Numbered from the stretch's first letter, positions 21,398 to 32,250 are shown. The stretch: 64,000 nucleotides of DNA from Lasiosphaeria ovina (GCA_033439765.1 JAULSN010000004.1:568001-632000); one strand, 5' to 3'. Made by a program: numbers and translations. Notes: generated by a model from the sequence alone, not told the origin.

Positions 21398-23963
21398 ATG
21401 TCCACTGGCACGACGACGGCATGGCTGAAGCCTCAAGCTCGCAAGTTCCAAAGAGGCCTTTTTGTCTTCTTCGCCTGCACCATCATCTCAGTTATATCAT
21501 TTCTAACCTTTTTGCGTCCGCAATTTCCCGCTCTGTTGTTCCATCGCCCCGATGCAAATTCAAACGACTGGGCATCTCAGCAACCTAGTAGAAGTGATAG
21601 AGGTAGTTTCATCGGATATTTCACCACCACTGGAGGTGGTCTTATGCCCATCTACAATGGCTCCATCCCCACCTCACAACCGCGCTTCTTGAACCTATCC
21701 GAGGGGTTTTCAGAGCAGAGATCACCTGAAGAGCTTGACTCATTCTCCTCTGAAGGTAAAACATGGGAAGTTATCACCGACCACCCACGCCTCTTCACCA
21801 CGCCCCAACGCTGGATAAACCTTCCTCAACTTATCGCGGAGGACCCCTACATGGCACGCTGGAACGATACCATCTTCGGAAAGGCCGTCGACCGAATGTT
21901 CCGTCCTCCAGAAAATTATTCCGTTGACGGGACGAGCGGTGTTCTCGATGTTGCGAGGGAGGTTCAGCTGCGGATTAAGCACTGGGCTTATGCATATCGG
22001 ATGTCTGATGGTAATGGGGACTCTGTGAAGTGGAGGTGGAAAGAGAGGATTTGGATGGAGATTGTGGTGGCGTCGGGGAATTCTAGTGAGGTGCACTTTG
22101 GGAAAGAGGGAGATAATTGGAATTCTGAGTGCGTTTGTTTCTTTTTTTCCTTTTTTTCTCCTTTTTTCTTTTCCAGGGATGAATTCGTAAACTGATACAT
22201 CCAGCTAACTTCATCCTTCATCGCAGACACTGGCTTGATGTTGGCGAGTTTCTCGTCGCATTCGCATATGCATACGACTGGCTTTACGATGCATGGAGTT
22301 TGGAAGAGAGGACAGCGATTATGTGGTCCATGATCAATTTGGGGCTGAAAAAGGGGCTGGAAGCCCATGAGAGCGGCGCGCGGTTTCTGGGGGTTGAAGG
22401 GAATTGGAATTGTAAGATCTCCACTACATCTACTTTCCAACGTTTCGTCCCTCCTATATACCCACTCATACTAAACAAGATCAATGTCAGGCGTGACAAA
22501 CGGAGGGATGATCATCGGCGCCCTAACCATCTACCACGACGACCCGACCGGCGTCGCCAAGGAATTACTCCCTCGCGCCATCGCCAACGTCGTCCAGAAC
22601 TGCGCTCAGTCGGTCAGCTCGGACGGGACCTGGACAGAAACACCCGACTGCTGGTATTTCGGCACACAAGCGCACGCCCAGATCGCCTCGGCTCTCCTCT
22701 CCGCCACCGGTAGCACCCACGGGCTGCTCACCGCGAGCAAAGCCCTCCAGGACACGGGTATGTTCCACATGTACAGCTACGGCATGACAGACAAGTTCAA
22801 CTACGGCGACTGCGGCCCGAACAAGATTACCGCGACGGCGAACGCCTTGATGTTTTACGGAAATGTGTTCAGCAAGCCGATATACACGCTCTACCAGCGG
22901 GACAAGACCGAAGCAGCGGATCCGCTTGCCATGCTCTGGTACAATCAGCATGTTTCTGGCAACTGGTATCACGAACTGCCGCTGCACAGAGAGTTTCCCG
23001 ACCGCGAGAGCGCATGGGTGTCGATGAGATCAACATGGGCCGATCCGTCGTCTGGCTTGTTTGTTGCGGTGAAAGCGGGGAGGATGGTTGGGCATGCTAC
23101 GCATCAGTGGCTCTCATATCACGCCACCCTAAAAAAAACTAGGTAGGTAACTACCTAATTAACCCTAAAAAAATAGACGGCAACCTTGACGCTGGCGACT
23201 TCGTCCTCGACGCCATGGGAGAGCGCTGGGCGGGCGAACTCTGCCAAGACGACTACTCGGCGCCCTTGTACTTCTCCAGCGAGGCCCAGGACAGCCCGAG
23301 ATGGCGATACTACCGATGCCGGACCGCGGGACAGAATACGCTGCTCTACAACGGCCAGAACCAGATTGCCGACGCGCCTCTCGAGACCACTCGGTTTGGT
23401 TCCCGAGGAAAGGAGGGCGGCGCATCGTGGATGGCCGACTTGACCAACGCCTACAACGGCACTAGCATCACGAGAGGGCTTAGAACTAGTGTGCTTGGGA
23501 GCGGGGCTTCTTGGCAAGTCCTGATCCAGGATGAGATCAAGTCTACCGAGAGGCCAAGCCAGTGGAGGATGCACACCAACGCAAGCATCGCGTACAGTCA
23601 AAGCGGCAAGAGAGCTCGTAAGTCACCCGCTGAAAGTATATTTGCGATTCCGAGGTGTAGTAGCTGATGAGGGATTTAGACTTGAGGCTTGGAGCCAAAG
23701 AAGTGGTTGCGATGCTGTTATCGCCCAAAACTGCATCGTTCCACACGGCAGGGGCGCTTCGTCAACCAACAGACCCCCCATTACCAAGTGCCACGAACGA
23801 TATGGAGAACGCGGGTGTCCGTGTGCTCGCTATCGATATCCCTTCTGGGAACTCTACAGTCTCGGTACTGTTTTGCCCGTTATGGACGACCTCCACCACG
23901 TGTGACGGCTTTCTAGGGGGAATAGTGCCGATAGCGGATTGGGACTGGGACAGTGCGACGTAG
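21398..23963 (+). CDS. Membrane-anchored heparinase II/III-like polysaccharide lyase-fold protein
   Basis: Exons 21398-22128, 22227-22411, 22491-~23106, 23177-23617 and 23680-23963; about 750 aa. The N-terminus is cytosolic and basic, with one membrane span (residues ~21-39, LFVFFACTIISVISFLTFL), so the bulk would face the secretory lumen or cell surface. Family motifs: TDHPRLFTTPQRW; HWLDVGEFLVAFAYAYDWLY; NWN+CVTNGGM across intron 2; FNYGDCGPNKITATAN; LDAGDFVLDAMGERW; GAKEVVAMLLSP near the end. Heparinase II/III enzymes cleave uronic-acid or related polysaccharides by beta-elimination; the substrate here is unknown. All splice phases fit except between exons 3 and 4, where no canonical donor gives the needed phase 1; an A8 run lies there. 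The gene may therefore carry an indel. It converges on the galactose-oxidase-like gene, 66 nt away. Confidence 0.75.
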
Positions 23964-24029
23964 CCACTCACGATAGCTCGTTTCTGTGTTACCCGAAAGG
24001 AAAATAGCCAACTGCATAAAGTTTCGGCG

Positions 24030-25817
24030 CTAGGCAAGCCTGATAAAGATGGTCTCGGCAACCGACAGGACGCCTACAGACGACATGGCAAAAAGCATCC
24101 AGTATCCCGGAACGGCAATGCCGGCGTCATGCGGCACCTGCACCTCATAGACCTGCCTCTCCTTCACACCCTCCTGTGCCGCTACCACATCCACGGGTGC
24201 GGCGGTGGCATCCAACCTTATCCTCCTCTGGTCCGTGTTGGTCGCGTGAGTCGCACTCCCGTAGCGCACTATTGCAAACTCGCGCACGTGGCCGTCCGCA
24301 ACAACCACCAGGTCCTCCCCCGGCGCCAGGCGCGTGTTCGAAATCTCTACAATGCGCGGCCTGTGCTCCACCCGCAGCCCATCCCCACCGAAGAGATACC
24401 CCGGCTCGTACACCTGGAGGTCCAGGTGGTTGATTTCCTTTTCGTCGCCATCACACAGCTCCCAGCACAGACCGCCGCCGCCCACCAAGACCGTGGCGTC
24501 CGGCAGCAGAACGGCCACGCTGTGATATGTTCTCGCCACGGCCATGCGCGCCAGCGGGGCGAAGGTGTGCGTGCCCGCGGAGAAGAGCTCCGGGACGAGC
24601 GTCACGTTGACGTCGCTCCATTGCTTGGCGTAGCTGGCGCCGCCGACGATGAAGACGTCGCCCGTGGGGAGCACGACCGAGTTGGAGTACGCGCCTGGGT
24701 GGTGCATATCCTCCAGGCGCGAGACGGTTGGTGTGGAGAAGGTCGCGCCGCCAGGCGGGAGCGAGATCAGGTGGGCGGCGGATGTTTCCGGGGAGAGACT
24801 GTAAGATTCGGCACCGCCGAGGGTGAGGATCAAAGCGCCGGTGACGGGCGAGGCAGAGAACATGATGGCGTTGCCGTTCATGGCGTCGCGCGAGTCGGCG
24901 CGAGCACCGGCGGACAAGTGGGCCCCCATTCCGCTTCTGCCTGTCGTCGGATCGTCGGGGGCGTACCAGTTCATATTTCGCGAGGGGCCGGCCTGGAAGA
25001 CGGTGTTGTTGGTCCAGGCAAAGAGCCATCCGTGGTTGTCAGCCGCGAATATTCCGAGCTGGTCCGACGTGTGCATGGGAAGTGCGAGAGCCGAGGGGAG
25101 TGGGGCCCAGCCTGAGGACGAGGGGGAGAATGATAAAATCTCGCCATTCTTGGGCGCGGAAGCGACGCCAGACCAAGAACCGCCGATAGTAAAGATTCGG
25201 CCGTCGGAGAGAGTGGCTTGGGAGTGATAGCCCCTGCCTGTGGTCAATGCTGGTCCTATCACCCAGGACTCGGTGACAGGATCGTAGATGCTAGTGGATG
25301 TGGGGCTGGAACCCCCGGTGACGACGGGGCGGCCGGAAAAGTCGAGCGAGAGACCCGGGCAAAACATGTTGTGGTGCGTTTGCGTGACATTGTGGGCCTC
25401 TACCGTGCTCGTGGCAGGGTCGAAAATGGCTGTCAGGGTGTGGCCCGTCGAGTTGGAGAAGACGCGAGCCTTATCCGCAGACCAAACGAGGACTTTGCCC
25501 GATACAGGCAAGACGGCAATGGCCACGGGCACGAGCGGTAAGGGGATACTCGGACCCCATCTCCCGAGGCGTTCTTGTTCGTGGGGGGAGGGAGAAGCCT
25601 TGGCAAACAGGGGGCCGGCGCCGAGGTAGAACGGGATTAGTAGGTGGAAGGTAACAAGGTAGAGAAGAGCAAAGAGGAGAACGGTCGTTAGGGCAACCTT
25701 GCTGATCGCTGAGATGTGCGTCATCCCTGGAGTCTGGACTCTGGCTCGGCTGGGGCAGACTGGAGAGAGTTCGGAGAGGCCGCCCAGGCACGGGCGGGAA
25801 ACGACGCATCCAGACAT
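24030..25817 (-). CDS. Membrane-anchored galactose-oxidase/glyoxal-oxidase-like copper radical oxidase
   Basis: Single exon, 595 aa (or 564 from the in-frame Met at residue 32). A membrane segment at ~43-64 precedes a seven-bladed kelch-type oxidase domain and a C-terminal DUF1929-like domain. Every active-site residue of galactose oxidase has a counterpart: Cys153 (HNMFCPG), Tyr197 (GRGYHSQ), the Cys-Tyr-stacking Trp215 (GGSWSG), Tyr431-His432 (ARTYHSV) and His524 (SATHATNTDQRR). The family uses a Cys-Tyr radical and copper to oxidise primary alcohols or aldehydes to aldehydes or acids with H2O2 release. The type II anchor instead of a free secreted form resembles bacterial GlxA. It is divergent from the GT2 gene over a 754-bp shared upstream region and appears fully intact. 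Confidence 0.88.
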   Translation of the reverse strand: MSGCVVSRPCLGGLSELSPVCPSRARVQTPGMTHISAISKVALTTVLLFALLYLVTFHLLIPFYLGAGPLFAKASPSPHEQERLGRWGPSIPLPLVPVAIAVLPVSGKVLVWSADKARVFSNSTGHTLTAIFDPATSTVEAHNVTQTHHNMFCPGLSLDFSGRPVVTGGSSPTSTSIYDPVTESWVIGPALTTGRGYHSQATLSDGRIFTIGGSWSGVASAPKNGEILSFSPSSSGWAPLPSALALPMHTSDQLGIFAADNHGWLFAWTNNTVFQAGPSRNMNWYAPDDPTTGRSGMGAHLSAGARADSRDAMNGNAIMFSASPVTGALILTLGGAESYSLSPETSAAHLISLPPGGATFSTPTVSRLEDMHHPGAYSNSVVLPTGDVFIVGGASYAKQWSDVNVTLVPELFSAGTHTFAPLARMAVARTYHSVAVLLPDATVLVGGGGLCWELCDGDEKEINHLDLQVYEPGYLFGGDGLRVEHRPRIVEISNTRLAPGEDLVVVADGHVREFAIVRYGSATHATNTDQRRIRLDATAAPVDVVAAQEGVKERQVYEVQVPHDAGIAVPGYWMLFAMSSVGVLSVAETIFIRLA

Positions 25818-26571
25818 CCATGATATAGGAGATGTGTGATCTGTGCGGCCAGCAATGTGGCGATGATTACCGATTTCAAACGGGGGATGAAACTGGAACG
25901 CTGCGGAAGCCGGGACTCTCTTGCTGGAAAGAGGAAGTGGTCAAAAAGAAGGGGAAGGAGTGGGGCACGGCCCCACCTCCCACTTCAACCTTCCTGCGGT
26001 ATGGTACCGGGTTGTTGGTGATGGGACGTGTATATGACAACTTGACGTGCCCGGGCACCGAGACCAATACAACCATAGGAACTTTAACCGCAGAGGATCG
26101 ACATCCCGGAATTGAGTTTGTGATGGGGGTCCCGTCTTCATCGGTCTGTTCATTAGGTTACTACCGAATCCACTCAAAGAGCTCGTAACAGACTGTAGCA
26201 GGGCCACTCCACTTCTTCGGTTCCTGGGGATCTCTGTAGTTGTAGCCTTCTCAAATTTCTATTGAGTGTGACCCCTACTATCTAATGATTACGAGGGGGG
26301 TTTTTTTTTTGAGTGGATACGGTATAACCTATTCTGGTCCTTGCATCCGGGGAGCCTCGGAGATAGAGATGGAAACAAAACATGGACTGCAGGCGATGTG
26401 TAACAGGTGAAGCTGAAAGGGGAGAATAATCAAATGCCCGCTTGGCCATCTGTTGTCTTGATGTTCGAAGCGATACTTAATCAAGATGAATCGCAGTCAT
26501 ACATAGTATTCTTTGCAATCAACCTCCGTCGGAGTCCGATATCAAATTGAAGGCTGAGAAGCATTGTCACC
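25818..26571. promoter_or_regulatory. Putative bidirectional promoter between copper oxidase and GT2 genes
   Basis: 754 bp separate two divergent start codons, suggesting co-regulation. A poly-G/T tract (26296-26311) and several AT-rich stretches are visible. No specific operator could be identified. Confidence 0.4.
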
Positions 26572-28619
26572 ATGGGGCCCATTCTGGAAGACGGCCGAAT
26601 CTCAATCCACCGCTCTCCTACTTCAAGGTCACGTTCTTGGAGCTACTCGACTATCGCGGATGAAAAAGCTGGTCTGGCGTCCAACGAGAGTTTCCTAGCC
26701 AACGGCATCATCGAAGACGACTGTCTCGTTATCGCGAAGGCGACAGATCCGGACCCCATTGAACTAGTGCCATGGCAAAAACTGCTTGCTCGCTTTCTTT
26801 TCCTCTCGGGGCTCGCACCATGCCTGCTGACCGTGTGGGCATCTCGGATCCAGCTTTCGGCCCTGGCAACTCTAATCGTGGAGCAAGGACTCCCCATGTG
26901 GAGAGTTGCACTTCTGTGCTGGGTCGTCTTATTCGACGTTATTTCCAGCATCGACGGTATCTTCGTAGCCCTCCTGACGCTCCCACTCCTCTTCTCCCGA
27001 TGGCGTCTCCGTCTCCGGCTCTTAGGGAGCAATGTTCCGTCGGTAGATGTCATCATTACCGTATGCAATGAAAAGCTGGACATCATCCAAGATACGGTGC
27101 GGGCCGCGCTGCACATCGACTACCCCCAACACCGATTCCGCGTCATCATCTCCGACGACGGCGCCAATCCTTCGCTCCGGGACTGGGTCGAGCAGCAACA
27201 AAACCTCGGCACGCCCAACCTGCACTACACGACCCGCATCAAGAGCGGCGGTGCACGCGCGACGGGCTACAAGGCCGGCAACCTCAACCACGCAATGAGT
27301 GTCGCCTACCACCTGCCCGGCGGCAGAGCCGAGTATGTCGCTGGCCTTGACGCCGACATGATCCCGGAGCGGCAATGGCTGCGAGCTGTGGCCGCCCACA
27401 TCGTGCGGGATCGCAAGACTGGCATGGTCTGCCCGACGCAGCTCTTCTACAACTCGGCGCCGAACGACCCTCTCTACCAGTCCAGCGCCGTCAAAACTGG
27501 CTCTGCTTGGACGTGGTCCGCGACCGCGTGGGCGCCGGCTGGAACCTCGGGTCCGGCTGGATCGTGCGCCGCGACGCCATCGACGACATCGGCGGTTTCC
27601 CGACCAACTGCCTCGTCGAAGACGTCTTCAGCAGCATGCTGATGCTCGCCAACCGGTGGAAGACGGCCTACGTCCGCGAGGCACTGCAGTACGGCCTGGT
27701 CCCTGAGACGTATCTTGGCTACGTGAAGCAGTTTACGCGCTGGTACATCGGCGGCGCCTAGATGGCCACTAACTTCCGCTTCTACCTCCCCTCGCGCCTG
27801 ACCAAGCGCATGCCGGCCGCCGTCCGCGGCCTGGGGCTCTCCAACGGCGCCTTCATCCACATCAAGTCCCAGCTCACCACGCTCAACCTCATCCTCACGC
27901 CGCTGACCTTCTTCACATCCACCCCGCTCATCCACACCACATCCCCCGCGCAGCTCCGTCTCCTCCTCCGCGTCCATTGCCTCATCGTCCTCTTCCGCTG
28001 GCTGCACGACCTGCACCGCGGCGTAGCCATCGCCGGCTACCGCAACGTCATGGTAGACATCGCCTCGTCCAGGTGGATGGCGCCGTACTTCACCGCGGCC
28101 TGGCTGAGGAGCTTTGTGCTCCCCTCGCGGCTGGGCGGACGAGTCGAAGGGTTCACGGCCACTGGGAGCATGGGAAATCGCGTCCGCGAGCGGGATGCGA
28201 CGAGGAGAGCGCCGCTGCGGCAGCGGTTGCAGCACATTATCGTCGGCTGCGGAGCGTGGGTGCACGTGTTGGTTGTGCTGCTACTTTCGGTCGGAGCCGG
28301 CATGAGAGCGAGGCAGGTGGTGGCGGGCGGAGGAGACGAAGTGTTTGTGGAGATGCTCAAGGCGGTGGCGTGGCCGTCGCACACGTGGTTTCCGACGCTG
28401 GCCTGCTTGACGCCCATCAGGTATGCGGTCTGGCCGCCGGATGTGCCGGAGAGGGAGAGGTTGATGGGCGCGGTAGGGAAGAATGGCGTGAGGTACGCGA
28501 AGGAGGAAGCTAAGAAGGGGGTGAGATGGAGTGTCTGGGAGCTGAGGTTTCCACAAATGTATACGCTTTTTACGGCTGCGGTTGGCGCGCTGTTTGTTTC
28601 TAGTTGGTGGATGTGGTAG
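26572..28619 (+). pseudogene. Cellulose-synthase-like glycosyltransferase family 2, disrupted
   Basis: Starts at ATG 26572 in a good context (CACCATGG). Two N-terminal membrane spans (~68-95 and ~110-145) are followed by the GT-A domain: D195-D196 in ISDDGANPS, DAD at ~260-262 (GLDADMIPE), a VED motif near 27620 and QFTRWY near 27730, the D,D,D,QxxRW signature of processive beta-glycan synthases. Four further C-terminal spans end at 28619. The frame is broken twice. At ~27493-27496 an AAAA run needs one more base to continue the family sequence (NWLCLDVVRDR...). At 27759-27761 an in-frame TAG separates IGGA from MATNFRFYL; the expected CAG to TAG change is a CpA-to-TpA transition as made by RIP. 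No intron can remove either lesion. An intact protein would be ~680 aa. Confidence 0.8.
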
Positions 28620-28944
28620 AAGGGGAAACATAGATTGAATACAATATGATCTCATCAACAAATCGGGGTTTACTCGGTGGCAGTACCCTCAGCTGAACCA
28701 CACCAAGCCACTGCTATTCAAACCCCCACCGTCCAAGTAAACAAAATGTTTACTCGTAACCTTGTCCTCTTCCCTTCATACGCGTTTAGTACGATTTGGA
28801 GTGATATTTATTTTTGAAAGGGGTTTAAAAAGGTCCGTACTCACAAAGTGCCTCGAAATGCAAGTGAAAGTGCGGTCTGAATTGGTTGCATTTACATGGG
28901 GTCGACTGTAATTTCCTTTCTAGACATGGAAGGCTAATTACCCG
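28620..28944. other. Intergenic downstream of GT2
   Basis: AT-rich 3' region with no coding frame. Confidence 0.4.
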
Positions 28945-29108
28945 GTGTTCAAACCGTTGTACTGTAGGTATTGCTAGCCGAGCTTGGTCTCAATGCTTAA
29001 ACCAGTTGTAGTCAACGGCTTTGGTGGGGCCTGTCTCACCTCACATGATGAAAGGTTCGCCCAACAATTTGGCACAGTCACCGTTCATCTCATACCCCGC
29101 TCTCACCT
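28945..29108 (+). repeat. Dispersed repeat, copy 2 (partner at 20535)
   Basis: Contiguous version of the repeat described at 20535-20879, sharing GGTCTCAATGCTTAAACCAG and GGTGGGGCCTGTCTCAC-like blocks in the same order and orientation. Together the two copies bracket the polysaccharide locus. Confidence 0.7.
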
Positions 29109-29363
29109 CCAACAACATCACGAGCGACAACGGCAACGACAACTGATATTGACACGAGCACAACAGTCGCGCCTGCCTTTCTTCGACTCTCAGCAACCTT
29201 CAGACCCGCTGTTAGTGGAGCTTAAATAATAGCTGTGAATTTTTTGCCTCTTGACTACCCTCACTGACAGACGCTTGTGGCCAGCCATTCTTTGCATCGT
29301 GAGGAAGCTGTCACTGTTGCTGGATGCAGAGCAGGTTGAGCCGGGATTCTCCCAACTTAAAAC

Positions 29364-30749
29364 ATGACTGCGGAAGGGAAGATGAAAGCGTTCGTGGGCC
29401 CTGTCATCCACTCGCTCTCGGCCTCTGAACTGGAAATCCTCCCGTCTGCGCTTCTTGTTGTTGGCCCCAAAGGCGGGATCGCCCATTTTGTCAAAGACTG
29501 TCCCTGGTCTGAGGTCAGTACTATTCTTGCGTCATTGCATCTCCCGGCTCACCTGGTCGAGATCTTGCCCCTGAAACCGGGCGAGTTCCTGATCCCAGGC
29601 TTCGTGGACACGCACAACCATGCGCCGCAGTGGGCGCAACGGGGTCTGGGACAGGGCATGCACATCCTGGACTGGCTTGACAAGATTACTTTCCCCAATG
29701 AAGCCCGCTTCAGCGACCCAGGATACGCACGGTGCGTGTATTCCAGCTGCATCGACGGCATGCTGCGCCAGGGCATCACCACCGCGTCTTACTATGGCTC
29801 CCTGCACGGCGAGGCGACCAAGATTCTCGCGGACCTGTGCCTCGACAAAGGCCAGCGCGCCTTCGTCGGCAAGTGTAACATGAGCCGCAACTCGCCCGCT
29901 TACTACTGCGATGCCAGTCCAGACGAGAGTCTCGAGGTGACTGAGGAGTGCATCGCCCATATCCGCGCCATCGACCCAGACGGAAGGCTGGTCAAGCACG
30001 TCTTGACGCCACGCTTCGCCATCTCCTGCCACCCTGAGGTCCTGGAGGGGCTGGGCCAGATTGCCAAACGGCACCCCGACCTGCCCATCCAAACTCATTT
30101 CAACGAGGCCGATCAGGAGATGAAGGCAACCATGGAACTGTTCCCCCAGTTCACCAACGAGGCCGACCTCTACGAGCACTACGGACTACTGGGGCGGCGC
30201 TCGATCTTGGCGCACTGCTGCCACATGACCGACTACGAAATGCAACGGCTGAAGGCGCTGGACTGTGGCGTGGCGCACTGCCCCATCTCCAACATGACAG
30301 TTGGCGGAGGGTTCATGGCCGCGCCCATTCGCGAATTCATGAGGCGGGGAATCAAGGTTGGCCTAGGCACCGACAGCGGCGGCGGGTTCTCGAGCAGCAT
30401 CCTGGACACCATGCGCCAGGCCATGATCGCAAGCTACGCGCGAGAGGTCGCGTCGCAGGGCCGAGACAAGGGTCTGACCATCGCCGAGGCCTTCTTCCTG
30501 GGCACGCTAGGCGGCGCTCAAGTCTGCTGTCTCGAGGACAAGATTGGGAACTTTCAGGTCGACAAGGAGTTTGATGCTCTCGTCATCAGTCTGGATGGCA
30601 GGGGAGATGACCCGGGAGTCATGACCGTGGCCGAAGACGAGGATGGCTTGGGGACGATTTTCGAAAAGTTTGTCATGACTGGCGATGACAGGAATATCTC
30701 CAAAGTGTTTGTTCAGGGACTGCTGGCTAAAGGGGGCGACGGTGCCTAA
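29364..30749 (+). CDS. Guanine deaminase (amidohydrolase)
   Basis: Single exon of 461 aa, a normal length. Zinc-binding and catalytic motifs in order: PGFVDTHNHAPQW (His84, His86), IQTHFNE (~His245), ILAHCCHM (~His280) and GTDSGGGFSSS with the metal-binding Asp (~332). Together with NMSRNSP and an ISNM segment after AHCP, these match guanine deaminases of the GDA/GUD1 type, cytosolic enzymes that convert guanine to xanthine and ammonia in purine salvage and degradation. The second Met at residue 7 could also serve as start. No other purine gene adjoins it. Confidence 0.88.
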   Translation: MTAEGKMKAFVGPVIHSLSASELEILPSALLVVGPKGGIAHFVKDCPWSEVSTILASLHLPAHLVEILPLKPGEFLIPGFVDTHNHAPQWAQRGLGQGMHILDWLDKITFPNEARFSDPGYARCVYSSCIDGMLRQGITTASYYGSLHGEATKILADLCLDKGQRAFVGKCNMSRNSPAYYCDASPDESLEVTEECIAHIRAIDPDGRLVKHVLTPRFAISCHPEVLEGLGQIAKRHPDLPIQTHFNEADQEMKATMELFPQFTNEADLYEHYGLLGRRSILAHCCHMTDYEMQRLKALDCGVAHCPISNMTVGGGFMAAPIREFMRRGIKVGLGTDSGGGFSSSILDTMRQAMIASYAREVASQGRDKGLTIAEAFFLGTLGGAQVCCLEDKIGNFQVDKEFDALVISLDGRGDDPGVMTVAEDEDGLGTIFEKFVMTGDDRNISKVFVQGLLAKGGDGA

Positions 30750-31418
30750 TTATAGAATTGGGTTTCTTCCACGAAGGGGCCAATATCCACCTCAAGCCAG
30801 CCCGAAAGTGAGTTCGGATTCGGTGGGAAAGGTGACAGGTCCACAGAGAATCTAAAAATATATTCCCCGGAATTCTGTCTAATTAGGTTCAGCTGGGGAA
30901 ACATACGCAGTTCAGTAGAACAAAGTGCTGGAGCGCGAGGAACAGTCATGCCTCTTTTTATTTTTCATGAAGACAACTGTTTGTATTACCTGTTTCGGAA
31001 ATTGGGAGGAAGGGGGATATTGAAAAGGAAACTGAGTTGCATATACGTACATAGTACATAGTACCTCTATAGTCACCCCCGACAACGTTTTCTGGCCAAA
31101 TCCGTATTAGGCTTGAAACCTGAGCAGGAGCTGAGGCGCGCTGAGCATCGCGCTGAGCCGAGCTAAGTCTCAAGTATATCCCGGCTATAATTGCCGTGTC
31201 CAAACTGATCCCAGTTTTGGGACACCAGCCCACAACTTCCGTTCTTCGTTACAGGCACAATTAAATACCGTTATCAAACCAACTAGAACTATCATTCGTA
31301 CTCAAACAACAAATTTAGTATATATAAACTTTGTCTAACGTGTGTGATAAGCGAGTTGAACACTTTTGACGCGACGCGCCTCCTCTCCACAAAACACCAA
31401 ATTCCTCAACAACCTCAA
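30750..31418. other. Intergenic between guanine deaminase and transposon relic
   Basis: No gene. The right part probably includes the non-coding end of the Fot1-like relic (AT-rich, TATATATA near 31318), but I could not identify its terminal inverted repeat. Confidence 0.4.
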
Positions 31419-32250
31419 ATGTCTCTTCCTTCATACGAAGCTAGGGTGAATTTGGCCCTCAGGGCTATTCAAAACAACCCAAAACTCAGTATTCGAGCTG
31501 CAGCAACAACATATCAAGTCACGGTAAATACTATACGTAACCGACGCGACGGCAAACCTGTACGACGTGATACTCCAGCCAATTCGCGTAAGCTTACGGA
31601 TTTAGAAGAGAAAACAATTATTCAGTATATTATTGAGCTATATACGCGCGCATTTCATCCCCGGCTTTCGTACGTAGAAGATATGGCCAATCGATTACTA
31701 CGCGAACGCGACGCGCCCCTTATCGGCATACGCTGGGCTCATAACTTCGTCAAGCGCTAGCTAGAACTTCGGACGCGTTTTACGCGTAAATACGACTATT
31801 AGAGGGCTAAATACGAAGATCCAAAAGTTATTCGCGAGTGGTTTACGCTTGTATATAATACGAAGGCCAAGTACGGTATCCTTGACGAAGATTCGTACAA
31901 TTTCGACGAGACCGGCTTTATGATAGGCATTATTATCCCCGCTATAGTAGTTACTACCTCTAATGGCCGTGGCAGAGCTAAGCAGGCCTAGCCTAGTAAT
32001 CGTAAGTAGGCTATAGTTATTTAAGGAGTGAATGCTCTAGGCTAGACTATCCCACTATTTATTATCTTAGCTAAATAATATCACCTTACTAACTAATATT
32101 AAGAGTACAACCTTCTAGGTACTTAGCGTATCGTAATAACCGATAATAGCTAAACTACTAATAAGAAAGGTATAGATTAGATTCAGCACTTCGATTTCCA
32201 TATAATATCTCGTACGAAAGGTATATACTGACTATTAATTCTCGACGGCC
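31419..32250 (+). mobile_element. RIP-degraded Fot1/pogo-like DNA transposon relic
   Basis: ATG at 31419 opens a transposase N-terminus with a psq-type helix-turn-helix (SIRAAATTYQVTVNTIRNRR) and part of the CENP-B-like DNA-binding region (LSYVEDMANRLL...GIRWAHNFVKR). Stops follow at 31758 and about every 10-20 codons after that, nearly all TAG or TAA where homologues have CAG, TGG or CAA. Conserved blocks are still legible, e.g. YNFDETGFMIGI (first catalytic Asp) and YxLLILDGL (second Asp region) near 32225. The copy ends abruptly at ~32250 where LTR-like DNA begins, so the 3' third is missing. Not functional. Confidence 0.8.

Noticed and set aside
27740..27775. An intron removing the GT2 stop codon
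   Set aside because: The only GT-AG pair around the TAG (GTACATCGG...CCTAG) would be 19 nt, far too short.
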